Positions 18,037-27,220 of a stretch of 57,603 nucleotides of DNA are shown piece after piece. The translations under genes and the position numbers were made by a program. This DNA comes from Nitrospina sp. Its GTDB lineage: Bacteria; Nitrospinota; Nitrospinia; Nitrospinales; VA-1. The DNA lies in the NCBI GenBank assembly GCA_018653085.1, contig JABIAY010000073.1, positions 1-57,603 on the forward strand. The letters run 5' to 3'. Numbering within the stretch: the stretch's first letter is position 1; the number at the start of each line of letters is the position of its first letter. A model generated the notes under the pieces. That model did not search any database. It had not been told where the DNA came from and saw only the letters and a list, made by a program, of their open reading frames with translations.

Positions 18037-18064
18037 TTTACTGGTCTTTCCTATACTGTATAAT
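18037..18064 (+). promoter_or_regulatory. Possible sigma-70 promoter of the 205-residue unknown gene
   Basis: TTTACT and a perfect TATAAT are spaced 16 bases apart, ending 35 bases before the ATG at 18099. Confidence 0.4.
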
Positions 18065-18098
18065 TGTCTACGAGTATTAAAAATTAAAAGAATGAGCA

Positions 18099-18716
18099 AT
18101 GGCTAGCGATAAATATTTTGGTTTTAAAAAAGCGCAAATAGAGAATTTTCTAAAGGCGGAATTTAAGAAGAAATTCAAAGGTAGCGGTAAAATTTCCCTG
18201 CGGAAAAGGCAGAAGTTTATAGGTGATGTGACGCGTAAAATCGCTAAACGGTTTGGCAAAGATGTGCTGGTGCTGATCGATTTTTCCAAAGGCGGTTTTT
18301 GTTCTGTGGTTTCCCCTGCAGAGACGGAATCGACCGAAAAAGGAAAGCTGATTAAATCTTTTTCTCATCCTCATGTGTTTTATACCTCACATTGTGTGGA
18401 CCGTTTTAGCGAAAGAATGCACGCAGAGGAAAATTGCGTTATCAAGTTGGATGCGTTTTTCAATGAGGCCCTATTGTCCTACGGCGAAAATGATGGGTTC
18501 CTAACGTGCCCGGATGGAGTTTTTGCTTATGATTTAATTGAAGACCGCTTGATTATAAAGACCTATATTAATTTTGATCTTTTGTCTGATGACCAGATAA
18601 AACAGTTTTATGGCTCCGGCATGATTTCAATGCTCCCCAAAGAATACGCTACAGAAGATATCTTCGGCACGGACTTTATTCTGGCTGATGAGCACGAGGA
18701 ATTTCTTGGTAAGTAG
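18099..18716 (+). CDS. Conserved-looking protein of unknown function
   Basis: I do not recognise this 205-residue, probably cytoplasmic protein. The first 75 residues are Lys-rich and basic (KKAQIENFLKAEFKKKFKG), and the rest is acidic and folded-looking. HCVDRFSERMH near residue 105 resembles a helix seen in some small nuclease or toxin-like proteins, but this is not enough to name it. It has its own likely promoter and is followed, 93 bases later, by ftsE. Confidence 0.6.
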   Translation: MASDKYFGFKKAQIENFLKAEFKKKFKGSGKISLRKRQKFIGDVTRKIAKRFGKDVLVLIDFSKGGFCSVVSPAETESTEKGKLIKSFSHPHVFYTSHCVDRFSERMHAEENCVIKLDAFFNEALLSYGENDGFLTCPDGVFAYDLIEDRLIIKTYINFDLLSDDQIKQFYGSGMISMLPKEYATEDIFGTDFILADEHEEFLGK

Positions 18717-18809
18717 ATGTTCCCTGAAAAGACAAAAACCTTTAGTCTGACGCCGCATTTTTATTTCTTCATATTCTGCACCATCTAAACTCTCAATTAT
18801 ACTCCGGGC

Positions 18810-19466
18810 ATGATCCAGTTATTCAATGTTGTTAAAAACTATGGCAGTGGTAAACCCGCCCTGAATGATGTCTCGCTCAAAATTGATAAAGGTGAGTTTG
18901 TATTTTTAACTGGCCCGAGTGGAGCGGGGAAGACCACCATTCTGAAGATCCTTTTTGGGTGGGAACGTTTTGATGAAGGCCAGGTTTTGGTGCAGGGAAT
19001 CAATGTTGGCAAGTTGGATGCTGGAAACATACATACTTTGAGGCGCTCCACTGGAGTGATCTTCCAGGACTACAAACTTCTTCCCAATAAAACGGTTTTT
19101 GAAAATGTCGCGTTTGCCCAGGAAGTAACAAACCATGACAGAAAAAAGATTAAATTTAAAACATGGGAAGCTTTGAAAAATGTGGGCCTCACACCTAAAA
19201 AAGATTCCTTCCCGGCCCAGCTTTCTGGCGGGGAGCAACAGCGCGTAGCCATTGCCCGGGCAATGGTGAATACCCCTCCTATCATTTTGGCAGATGAACC
19301 CACTGGAAACCTGGATCAGGAAATTTCTGCCGAGATTTTAAAGCTCTTTGAAGAAATGAATCAGAATGGGGCGACCATTGTGTTTGCAACTCATAGTCAG
19401 GATATATTGAGGCCGGGAAAACATAGGGTGATTGTTTTAAACCGCGGAGAGGTTGTCTCATCATGA
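18810..19466 (+). CDS. ftsE: Cell-division ABC transporter ATP-binding protein FtsE
   Basis: The 218-residue ATPase of the FtsEX complex works at the inner face of the division site and drives periplasmic cell-wall hydrolase activation. Visible motifs are Walker [11 protein letters not shown]-loop [18 protein letters not shown], signature [15 protein letters not shown], Walker [13 protein letters not shown] and the switch His in VFATHS. Its TGA overlaps the ftsX ATG (ATGA). Confidence 0.95.
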   Translation: MIQLFNVVKNYGSGKPALNDVSLKIDKGEFVFLTGPSGAGKTTILKILFGWERFDEGQVLVQGINVGKLDAGNIHTLRRSTGVIFQDYKLLPNKTVFENVAFAQEVTNHDRKKIKFKTWEALKNVGLTPKKDSFPAQLSGGEQQRVAIARAMVNTPPIILADEPTGNLDQEISAEILKLFEEMNQNGATIVFATHSQDILRPGKHRVIVLNRGEVVSS

Positions 19467-20374
19467 ATTCAGCAGTTCAGACTTTGTTGATTGGTCTTAG
19501 GACAACGATTTCAAATATTCGCGCTAACAAACAAACCTTCCTGATTTCTGTTATGACGATTGCCATTTCGGTTGGCATTTTAGGGGTTTTCCTCATCGTG
19601 TTTTTCAATTTAAATGGACTCTTGGCGAGTTGGAACCAGCATGTTCAGGTGGTTGTTTACCTTGGAGACGATATTTCTCCATCACAGAAAAGTGACCTGA
19701 AAGACCTGTTTAAGGCAAATGCGAAAATCCAGTCGACGGAAGAGGTCAGCAAGGAAAGGGCTTGGCAGGAGTTTAAATTACAACAACGGGATAGTGCGGA
19801 CCTGGACCTGGGTTTTAACCCGTTGCCTGCTTCTTACCGAATCCGTTTTAATACTTCTGAAAATCGTTCCTTGCATATTAGTGAGTTTGCCGAGCAAATC
19901 CGGGGAGAGCCAGGTGTGGAATCCGTGGAGTATGGGGAAAAATGGATTGTCCGGTTTGAAAAATTTATGATTGTCTGCCGGGTTTTCCTTTTGGGAGTGG
20001 GTGTTTTATTGAGCCTGGGTTTGATTCTGATTGTTTCCAATACCATTCGGCTATCCATTTACTCAAGGCAGGATGAAATTGAATTGATGTTGTTGATTGG
20101 AGCGACCCCTCGCTTTGTCAAAATCCCATTTTTGCTCGAAGGGGTCTTGCAAGGTTTGTCCGGTTCTTTGCTTTCTCTTGGACTTATGGGAGCCATTTAT
20201 ATTTATTTAAAGAACGAGTTTCAGCCCTCCCTTGAGTCCATTGCCAGGGGAATGGATTTTCAGTTCATCTCCCAGCCGTTTTTATGGACCCTTGTGGGAC
20301 TGAGTGTGCTGATTGGATTTGTTGCCAGTTATATTTCGACCTATCAATTTATGCAGGCCCTTAATAAGAGATGA
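19463..20374 (+). CDS. ftsX: Cell-division protein FtsX
   Basis: The 303-residue membrane partner of FtsE. One membrane helix lies at about residues 28-50. A periplasmic domain of about 120 residues (VQVVVYLGDDISPSQKSDLK onward) normally contacts the hydrolase activator. Three C-terminal helices follow, including ILIVSNTIRLSIYSRQDEI, the conserved cytoplasmic-side block. It overlaps both neighbours through ATGA junctions, giving a coupled ftsE-ftsX-envC unit. Confidence 0.93.
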   Translation: MNSAVQTLLIGLRTTISNIRANKQTFLISVMTIAISVGILGVFLIVFFNLNGLLASWNQHVQVVVYLGDDISPSQKSDLKDLFKANAKIQSTEEVSKERAWQEFKLQQRDSADLDLGFNPLPASYRIRFNTSENRSLHISEFAEQIRGEPGVESVEYGEKWIVRFEKFMIVCRVFLLGVGVLLSLGLILIVSNTIRLSIYSRQDEIELMLLIGATPRFVKIPFLLEGVLQGLSGSLLSLGLMGAIYIYLKNEFQPSLESIARGMDFQFISQPFLWTLVGLSVLIGFVASYISTYQFMQALNKR

Positions 20375-21561
20375 GACATAAATCCTTACTTTTGGCGGCT
20401 TTTATTTTAGGGGTTTCAAGTCTGGTTTTTGCCACGACTGCTTGGTCCGCTAAAAAAAGTACTAAGCAAATTAACTCCTTGCTGGAGGATGAGAAGAAAG
20501 AATTAAAAATTTTAAAGGGGAAGATAGCGAGGCAGGAGAAGCTGATTTCTTCAGTGGGGAAAAAAGAAGGGAAATTGCTTGGCAAACTCAAGAAAATTGA
20601 TAATCAGATAAAGCTGAAGGAAAGAGAACTCAAGGTATACCAGTGGAATTCTCTGATCAATAAAAAGAAACTCGCGAAACTTGAAAAAAATCGTGAGGCA
20701 AATAAAAAAGAACTGAAAGCTCAGAAGGTTTTGTTGGGAAAACGTTTTCGCCAAATATATAAGGAAGGCTCTGTTTCTCCTCTTAAGGTTGCCTTTTCAT
20801 CTGAAAATATGAGCGACCTGTTGCAACGCCTCAAGTATATGGAATTGATTGCGGAGCATGATGCAGACTTGATGGCAGATTATAAAGATCGGCTTGTTGG
20901 GTTGAATGCTGAAAAGAAATCTCTTCTTGCTGTCCGGGCGAAGCTGGTGCGTCTGGAAAAAGATGCCATGGGCAAACAGGGCGAGTTTGAAAAGGCCAAA
21001 AAAGATAAAAAATATTTTTTGAGGAAGGTTAAGAAAAAGAAACAGCTTGGAATCCGAACCCGTAAAGAGCTTTTAAAGGCTTCGAATAATTTAAATGATT
21101 TGATCGGGAAATTACTGACGAAACTGGTGTCCGGAACAGGTCTGGCTATTTCCGATAAAAAAGGCAGGTTGTCTTTGCCAGTGAAAGGCAAGATTCTCAA
21201 TAAATTTGGCAGGCAAAAGGATAAACAGTTTGCTTCGTTTATTGTTCACAACGGTATTAATATCAAGGTCAGGACTGGGGTGTCGGTGCGCTCGGTTTTT
21301 GATGGGAAAGTGCTTTATACAGGGGAGCTTGAGGGCTATGGAAACCTGGTTATTATCGGGCATGGAAAGGAGTACCACTCCTTATACGGTCATCTGGACC
21401 GTATTAACGTCAAACAAAATCAGGTGGTTCAGACCGGAGATATTATTGGCTTGAGTGGGGATACGGGATCGTTGATCGGGGAAACGCTTTATTTTGAAAT
21501 GCGTAAAAACGGCAAACCTGTTGAGCCGGTGCGCTGGTTCAAGACAGCTCGCAGGAAATAG
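20371..21561 (+). CDS. envC: EnvC-like murein hydrolase activator (degenerate M23 domain)
   Basis: A 396-residue periplasmic protein: signal peptide (residues 1-26, ending near TTAWSAKK), long Lys/Glu-rich coiled coil (about 30-250) and C-terminal LytM/M23 domain. Zinc-site residues are lost: HNGINI replaces the HxGxD pattern, and the normal HLHFE is TLYFEMRKNGKPVEP. The same loss marks E. coli EnvC, which activates amidases rather than cutting peptidoglycan itself. Its position directly behind ftsX supports this role. A free-standing catalytic function is unlikely. Confidence 0.88.
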   Translation: MRHKSLLLAAFILGVSSLVFATTAWSAKKSTKQINSLLEDEKKELKILKGKIARQEKLISSVGKKEGKLLGKLKKIDNQIKLKERELKVYQWNSLINKKKLAKLEKNREANKKELKAQKVLLGKRFRQIYKEGSVSPLKVAFSSENMSDLLQRLKYMELIAEHDADLMADYKDRLVGLNAEKKSLLAVRAKLVRLEKDAMGKQGEFEKAKKDKKYFLRKVKKKKQLGIRTRKELLKASNNLNDLIGKLLTKLVSGTGLAISDKKGRLSLPVKGKILNKFGRQKDKQFASFIVHNGINIKVRTGVSVRSVFDGKVLYTGELEGYGNLVIIGHGKEYHSLYGHLDRINVKQNQVVQTGDIIGLSGDTGSLIGETLYFEMRKNGKPVEPVRWFKTARRK

Positions 21562-21668
21562 GCGTGTTGTGGTGTGCTTTTGGTAAAATGAGGTCAGGTA
21601 ATGAGTGCGCAGGGTCCCTTATTATTATATAATTCTGTTACACATATCTATGTCTAGGAGATAACATT

Positions 21669-23108
21669 TTGAATTTGTCATTGGCAGGTAAAACAATTAA
21701 AACCGGATTTGTCCGATTAATGTTCGTCATGATATTGCTGGGGCTACCCACGCAGACTCTTTATGCAGACGAAAATATTGAAGAACCCAAACCGGATACC
21801 TATAGCAAGCTAAAGATATTCTCCGAAGTGCTTTCCCTGATTGAGTCTAATTATGTGGAATCAGTTGAAAGTGATGCCATTGTTAACGGGGCTATACGGG
21901 GAATGGTCAAATCTCTTGACCCTCACACCTCCTATTTGCCGCCTGCATCGTATAAAGAAATGCAAGTGGAGACAACGGGGAAATTTGGCGGACTGGGCAT
22001 CGAAATCAGTATCCGGGATGGTATTCTCACCGTTGTTTCACCGATTGAAGAAACTCCGGCTTTTGAGGTGGGAATTCAAGCAGGCGATAAAATTATCAAA
22101 ATTGAAGATGAGTCAACTCTTGATATGACACTTCAGGACGCGGTCTCCCGACTTAGGGGAGAAACCGGTTCTCCTGTTACCGTTACTATTTTCAGGGAGT
22201 CTTTCAAAGCGCCTAAAGAATTTACTATTGTCCGGGCCATTATCAAAGTTCGGAGTGTTGTCCATAAACGTTATAAAAAAGACATTGGTTATATCAAAAT
22301 TCGCAGTTTTTCAAAAAATACCAGTTTGGATCTGGATAAAGCTCTGGCTGAACTTAAGAGCAAGGAAATATCCAAATTGATTCTGGATCTCAGGAATAAC
22401 CCTGGTGGATTGTTGAATCAGGCTGTTGAAGTGACGGATCGATTTTTGAATCGGGAAAACCTTATTGTCTATACAAAAGGTCGCTCGGACGAACAGAATA
22501 TGCGGTTTACCAGCCATGATAAGGTGGCGGGTGTTTCTTATCCGCTAATTATTTTGGTTAATGGCGGAAGCGCCAGTGCCTCGGAAATTGTTGCAGGAGC
22601 CTTGCAGGATTTGAACCGGGCCATTATTGTGGGCACACCAACTTTCGGAAAAGGGTCTGTTCAAACAATCATACCGCTTAGCGATGGGTCTGCCTTACGT
22701 TTAACAACAGCCCGTTACTACACTCCCAGTGGCCGGGTGATCCAGGAAAATGGAATTGAGCCTGACATCACTATTGAGAGACAAGTCCCCGAAGAAGTGG
22801 GAAAGGCTGAAAAAGAAAAAGAACCGGAAGAAAAAACCCGACTCAGAAGATTTTTGCGTGAAAAGGATCTGAAAAAACATTTGAAGGGTAAAAGCAGTAT
22901 TGGTGGTGCAGTGGAAGAGGAAAGCAGTGAGAAAAACACGATTGAGAAGGGAGAAGCTGAAGAGACCTCTCTCAACGAAGATCTGGCTAAGGACAATCAA
23001 CTTCAACACGCTGTTTCACTGCTCTCCGGCTGGGAGGTCATGAAAAAAGTGTTTAAGAATTTGCAGGTGCCTCTTCCGGATCCTGATAGCCGTATCAGCA
23101 TGCACTAA
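21669..23108 (+). CDS. ctpA: C-terminal processing peptidase (S41) CtpA
   Basis: A 479-residue exported serine protease: hydrophobic signal (residues about 15-33), PDZ domain (GILTVVSPIEETPAFEVGIQAGDKI) and S41 catalytic domain. The Ser sits in GGSASASEIVAGAL (about residue 302) and the Lys in TFGKGSVQTI (about 327). The C-terminal 120 residues are highly charged and low-complexity (EKEKEPEEKTRL). The TTG start is chosen for the AGGAG eight bases upstream. It follows the ftsEX-envC unit and may trim wall hydrolases or their activators. Confidence 0.92.
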   Translation: MNLSLAGKTIKTGFVRLMFVMILLGLPTQTLYADENIEEPKPDTYSKLKIFSEVLSLIESNYVESVESDAIVNGAIRGMVKSLDPHTSYLPPASYKEMQVETTGKFGGLGIEISIRDGILTVVSPIEETPAFEVGIQAGDKIIKIEDESTLDMTLQDAVSRLRGETGSPVTVTIFRESFKAPKEFTIVRAIIKVRSVVHKRYKKDIGYIKIRSFSKNTSLDLDKALAELKSKEISKLILDLRNNPGGLLNQAVEVTDRFLNRENLIVYTKGRSDEQNMRFTSHDKVAGVSYPLIILVNGGSASASEIVAGALQDLNRAIIVGTPTFGKGSVQTIIPLSDGSALRLTTARYYTPSGRVIQENGIEPDITIERQVPEEVGKAEKEKEPEEKTRLRRFLREKDLKKHLKGKSSIGGAVEEESSEKNTIEKGEAEETSLNEDLAKDNQLQHAVSLLSGWEVMKKVFKNLQVPLPDPDSRISMH

Positions 23109-23135
23109 CCAGCGTGACGCTGGACCCGACTTTTT
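23109..23135 (+). terminator. Probable rho-independent terminator after ctpA
   Basis: A perfect 6-bp stem CCAGCG-TGA-CGCTGG begins at the ctpA stop codon and is followed seven bases later by TTTTT. Confidence 0.4.
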
Positions 23136-23249
23136 GGATACCCGAGAAGAAATATTTTCCTCTCTCCCTTCATAGGGAGGGTTGGTTTTGTTTGCTTCTG
23201 ATTACCGGCATGCATTTCTAGCCTGCAATTATAGTTGTAAATCACCCCG

Positions 23250-23280
23250 CCCCCTCTTTGGAAAAGGAGGGGGTCATTTT
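23250..23280 (+). terminator. GC-rich hairpin before tsaD
   Basis: CCCCCTCTTT and AAGGAGGGGG pair around a GGAA loop with one mismatch, followed by TCATTTTAT. It ends 20 bases before tsaD and could end readthrough from ctpA or shape the tsaD leader. Confidence 0.35.
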
Positions 23281-23299
23281 ATAGATACTCATCCCGCCC

Positions 23300-24313
23300 A
23301 TGCTCGTTCTTGGCCTAGAAACATCCTGCGATGAAACCGCCGCCGCAGTTCTGAAAGACGGTGACACACTTTTATCCAATGTGATCAATGACCAGATTGG
23401 TATCCATTCAAAATATGGGGGGATTGTTCCCGAACTGGCCGGCCGGTCCCATATTGAACGGGTACACCGTGTAATAGAGGAGGCTGTGCAAGAGGCTGGC
23501 GCAGAGCTGACGGATCTGGACCTCATTGCTGTCACGATGGGGCCTGGGTTGATCGGCTCATTGCTGGTTGGTCTGAACACGGCCAAGGGCCTTTCTTATG
23601 GTCTTAATACACCCATGATCGGCGTGAATCATTTGGAAGGCCATCTTCTTGCTATTTTTCTACAGAAAAAAATACAGTTTCCCTTCATCGCTCTCATTGT
23701 TTCTGGAGGGCATACCGACCTGTATCTGGCATCTGATTTTGGACACTATAAATTACTGGGGCGGACCCGTGATGATGCCGCAGGAGAATCCTTTGATAAG
23801 GTCGGGAAAATGCTTGGTCTTCCCTACCCGGGGGGGCCTGCCATTGAAAAGCTGGCACAAAACGGAAACGGAAAGGCCCATAAGTTCCCCCGGGCATACC
23901 TGGAGAAAGGCTCCCTGGATTTTAGTTTCAGCGGATTGAAAACATCGGTCCGAACTTTTTTACAGCAAAGAGAGCAGGGCAAACATATAACTTTGACAGA
24001 TGCAGATATTGCCGCAGGGTTTCAGGAAGCGGTCGTTGATGTCCTGGTCGACAAGTTGATCGCCGCATGTAAAAAGGAAAATGTTTCAAGAATCGTTGTA
24101 ACAGGTGGGGTAGCCGCGAACGGCCCCTTGCGGGAGGCCGTAAAAACTGCGGCGCAATCTGATGGCTTTGAGGCTTCTTTCCCGGATAAAATTTTCTGCA
24201 CGGATAATGCCGCGATGATTGCCTGTGCCGGCTATCACAAATTTGTTCGCGATAAAAATTTGTTGGCAGACTTTAAGACTTTGGACGCTAAAGCGAATCT
24301 CCCGTTGGAATAG
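23300..24313 (+). CDS. tsaD: tRNA N6-threonylcarbamoyltransferase TsaD
   Basis: It transfers the threonylcarbamoyl group to A37 of tRNAs that read ANN codons. The 337-residue protein shows the ASKHA N-terminus VLGLETSCDETAAAVL, KYGGIVPELAGRSH, the metal ligands in NHLEGHLLA (about residues 110-118), VSGGHTDL, DDAAGESFDKVGKMLGLPYPGG and C-terminal FCTDNAAMIACAG. It is a complete and canonical member. Confidence 0.96.
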   Translation: MLVLGLETSCDETAAAVLKDGDTLLSNVINDQIGIHSKYGGIVPELAGRSHIERVHRVIEEAVQEAGAELTDLDLIAVTMGPGLIGSLLVGLNTAKGLSYGLNTPMIGVNHLEGHLLAIFLQKKIQFPFIALIVSGGHTDLYLASDFGHYKLLGRTRDDAAGESFDKVGKMLGLPYPGGPAIEKLAQNGNGKAHKFPRAYLEKGSLDFSFSGLKTSVRTFLQQREQGKHITLTDADIAAGFQEAVVDVLVDKLIAACKKENVSRIVVTGGVAANGPLREAVKTAAQSDGFEASFPDKIFCTDNAAMIACAGYHKFVRDKNLLADFKTLDAKANLPLE

Positions 24314-24338
24314 ATATCCTTAATGCAGAGGAATTGAA

Positions 24339-25325
24339 ATGCGAACTCTGGTTACAGGCGGTGGTGGATTTCTTGGCAGTGGAATTGCCAAATCCCTGCA
24401 TGAAAAGCAACACGATGTTACCGTTGTCGGTCGGCATCATTATTCTCATCTTCCAAAGGGCATTAAACAATTCCAGGGAGATATTCGGGATTTTGATTTT
24501 CTCCGCAAGGTGACTGCGGGAATGGATGCCGTTTTTCACGTTGCGGCCTTTCCTGGAATCTGGGGCCGGGCAGAAGATTTCTACAGCATTAATGTTGATG
24601 GTACCCGCAATGTTATTAAAGCCTGCCTACTCAGCACAGTCCCAAAGCTGATTTTTACCAGTTCCCCCAGCGTCATTTATGGGAACTCGAGTCTTGAAGG
24701 GGTGGATGAAACGACTCCCTACCCAGAGAATTATTTAAGTGAATACCCTCGTACCAAGGCAATTGCTGAAAAACTTGTGATGGAGGCCAACGGCCCGGAT
24801 TTGGCTACGGTATCTATCCGGCCGCATTTGATCTGGGGACCTGGTGACCCGCATTTGGTCCCGAGACTTTTGGCAAAAGCAGATAAAGGGCGACTGGTGC
24901 GAGTGGGGCAGGGGGAAAACAGGGTCGATATCATTTATATCGATAATGCTGTGTCTGCCCATCTTAAAGCCTGTGATGCGCTACCTTCTGTCGGTGGAAA
25001 AGTTTTTTTTGTCAGTGATGGGGAACCGGTGAACATGTGGCAATGGATCAATGAAGTGCTGAAAAAAACAGGCCGACCGGCTGTTACGCGCAGTATTTCT
25101 TACCGTACTGCATCAGGGTTGGGATGTTTTTTAGAAAAAATATACAGTTTGGGAAATATCAAAAGAGAACCTCCGATGACCCGGTTCCTGGCTTCCCAAT
25201 TAGCAACCTCGCATTATTTTGATAGTTCTCTCGCTAAAAGGGATTTGGGCTATGAGCCTGTTGTAACTGCTGAGGAAGGGATGAACCGGCTTATTCAGTC
25301 TCTGTCGAATCCCCAAGAAGGTTGA
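24339..25325 (+). CDS. NAD-dependent epimerase/dehydratase of the 3-beta-HSD type
   Basis: A 328-residue extended short-chain dehydrogenase. TLVTGGGGFLGSGIAKSL is the nucleotide-binding loop, HVAAFPGIWG and FTSSPSVIYG follow, and the catalytic Tyr/Lys pair is YPRTK near residues 138-142. IRPHLIWGPGDP is the block shared by 3-beta-hydroxysteroid dehydrogenase and OleD-like 2-alkyl-3-ketoalkanoate reductases. A role in sterol/hopanoid or long-chain olefin metabolism is possible, but no partner gene is near. The 3' end overlaps larB by 35 bases in convergent orientation. Confidence 0.85.
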   Translation: MRTLVTGGGGFLGSGIAKSLHEKQHDVTVVGRHHYSHLPKGIKQFQGDIRDFDFLRKVTAGMDAVFHVAAFPGIWGRAEDFYSINVDGTRNVIKACLLSTVPKLIFTSSPSVIYGNSSLEGVDETTPYPENYLSEYPRTKAIAEKLVMEANGPDLATVSIRPHLIWGPGDPHLVPRLLAKADKGRLVRVGQGENRVDIIYIDNAVSAHLKACDALPSVGGKVFFVSDGEPVNMWQWINEVLKKTGRPAVTRSISYRTASGLGCFLEKIYSLGNIKREPPMTRFLASQLATSHYFDSSLAKRDLGYEPVVTAEEGMNRLIQSLSNPQEG

Positions 25326-26061
25326 TCCGGTGGGCCATGCTTCCGGCACCGAACCCGTTATCGATATTGACCACTGCGATTCCTGGTGCGCAACTGTTCA
25401 ACATTGTTAGAAGGGCGGAAACACCGCCAAAAGATGCGCCATAACCGATGCTGGTTGGTACAGCTATGATGGGTTTGTCTACCAGACCCCCAACCACACT
25501 GGCGAGGGCTCCTTCCATCCCTGCCACGACAATAACCACTCGTGCTTCGTGAATCTGTTCAAGGTTATCGAGTAGACGGTGAATACCCGCTACCCCTACA
25601 TCAAAAAGAGTTTCCACTTTGCTCCCCAGCAATTGTGCTGTGACAGAAGCCTCTTCAGCGATGGGAATATCCGAAGTTCCCGCACTGATGATGGTTATCA
25701 GGCCGCTTTTTTTGCGCTGTTTATTTTTTTCAATGACCAGAGTCTGCGCCATTTCGTTGTATTCAGAATTTTTTGGCAAGGAGGGCTTTAATTTGCGGAA
25801 GCTGTCTTTGCCTAACTTGGTCGCTAGAACGGAATGTCCTGCACGATTCATGCTCTGAATAATTTTTTTTATTTGAGCTACCGTTTTTCCCTGGCAATAA
25901 ATGACTTCGGGCATACCGCTTCGAAGGCCACGATGATGATCAACCCGAGCAAATCCGAGATTTTCATAAGGCAGGGTCTTAAGTTTTTTTATGGCCTGCT
26001 GGGGGGTGAGTTTCTGCTGGTGCAGATCATCCAATAGTTTTTTTAAATCACGGGGGTCCAT
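25291..26061 (-). CDS. larB: Nickel-pincer cofactor biosynthesis protein LarB
   Basis: LarB carboxylates and hydrolyses nicotinic acid adenine dinucleotide, the first step toward the nickel-pincer nucleotide of lactate racemase-type enzymes. The 256-residue protein has the N-terminal helix region with the conserved LGFARVDHHRGLRSGMPEVIYCQGK and a PurE-like C-terminal domain (ISAGTSDIPIAEEASVTAQLLG, VVAGMEGALASVVGGLVDKP, PTSIGYGASFGGVSALLTML). It overlaps gpsA by one base, which is an unrelated upstream partner. larC is encoded 13.5 kb away at 39571; larE and larA are not in the window. Confidence 0.9.
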   Translation of the reverse strand: MDPRDLKKLLDDLHQQKLTPQQAIKKLKTLPYENLGFARVDHHRGLRSGMPEVIYCQGKTVAQIKKIIQSMNRAGHSVLATKLGKDSFRKLKPSLPKNSEYNEMAQTLVIEKNKQRKKSGLITIISAGTSDIPIAEEASVTAQLLGSKVETLFDVGVAGIHRLLDNLEQIHEARVVIVVAGMEGALASVVGGLVDKPIIAVPTSIGYGASFGGVSALLTMLNSCAPGIAVVNIDNGFGAGSMAHRINLLGDSTETE

Positions 26062-27077
26062 TACAAGCCTTCTATGCCCGTAAACTCGGTGGATATTTCC
26101 ATTTTCATCAGGTCTTCCAACGCTTGGCCCGGTGATTTGTTTTCATGGAGGACGCGATAGGTCTCTTCTATAATTGCCGCCTGGATATCCAATTTCTTCA
26201 TCAGGGAATAAGCCGATTTCACAGTTAATACACCCTCAGCTACCATTTTCATGTTTTCAGTAATTTCTTTCAGGGATTTTCCTTTACCGAGCTGGATTCC
26301 CAGTTGCCGGTTCCGGCTCAAGTCGCCGGTACAGGTGAGCACAAGGTCTCCGAGACCCGTAAGGCCATAAAAAGTTTCCGGGCGGGCTCCAAGTTTTGTT
26401 CCAATCCGGCTGATTTCGACCAATCCCCGAGTAATCAGCGCGGCCCGGGTATTAAATCCCAGACCCAGTCCGTCACAAATTCCCGTGGCGATAGCGATAA
26501 CATTTTTCAAAGCACCGCCGATTTCTACCCCTACCAGATCGGTGCTGGTAAAAACTTTCATTTTCTCCGTAGCAAAAAGCTCCTGCACCTGTTTTGCCGT
26601 TGCGAGAGTTTCTGCGGAAGCTACCAATGCGGAAGGAACTCCTGATGCGACTTCTTTGGCAAATGTTGGTCCGGAAATGGTTGCAACGGAATTATCGATA
26701 TCCAAAACATCCTGAATGATCTGATGGGTGGTGAGAAGGGTGTCATTCTCAATTCCTTTGCTGGCGCAAATCAATAAACAATCTTTTGCTAAAAAGGGTT
26801 TGATTTGAGACAGGGTCTGTCTCATTACGTGAGTAGGGACTACCAGCAGGATTAAGGGTTGCCCCTCGATCGCCGACTGCAATGAAGAGGTGGGTTGAAT
26901 ATTATCGGGCAAGCGATGGCCGGGTAAAAACCATTCATTTTCCCGGGTGCGAGTCAGGATGTCACATAAGTCCTGCTCGTAAACCCAAAGAGATATTTGA
27001 CTGAATTTTTCAGCCAAGTGAAGGGCTAACGCAGTTCCCCAACTCCCCGCACCAATGATTGAAATTTTTTCGGGCAT
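26061..27077 (-). CDS. gpsA: Glycerol-3-phosphate dehydrogenase [NAD(P)+]
   Basis: It makes sn-glycerol 3-phosphate for phospholipid synthesis. The 338-residue protein shows SIIGAGSWGTALALHLA (dinucleotide site), LICASKGIE, TISGPTFAKEVASG, the catalytic-Lys block VEIGGALKNVIAIATGICDGLGLGFNTRAALITRGL and YGLTGLGDLVLTCTGDLSRNR. Length and all blocks are standard. It leads the gpsA-larB pair. Confidence 0.95.
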   Translation of the reverse strand: MPEKISIIGAGSWGTALALHLAEKFSQISLWVYEQDLCDILTRTRENEWFLPGHRLPDNIQPTSSLQSAIEGQPLILLVVPTHVMRQTLSQIKPFLAKDCLLICASKGIENDTLLTTHQIIQDVLDIDNSVATISGPTFAKEVASGVPSALVASAETLATAKQVQELFATEKMKVFTSTDLVGVEIGGALKNVIAIATGICDGLGLGFNTRAALITRGLVEISRIGTKLGARPETFYGLTGLGDLVLTCTGDLSRNRQLGIQLGKGKSLKEITENMKMVAEGVLTVKSAYSLMKKLDIQAAIIEETYRVLHENKSPGQALEDLMKMEISTEFTGIEGL

Positions 27078-27220
27078 AATACAGATTTTTTGTAAGCCGA
27101 CCCCTTGGAGAAATATGGCTTGTTTGGGGTTTGTCTTTATGATTAAATGAAGTCGCTAACCTATAACACAAATTTATCGGAATTTTTGAAAAATTTCGTC
27201 AATCGAATAAGGTTTTTACC

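Noticed and set aside
20371-21561. Active M23 endopeptidase
   Set aside because: Zinc-binding His and Asp are replaced (HNGINI, TLYFE), so it is read as an EnvC-type activator.
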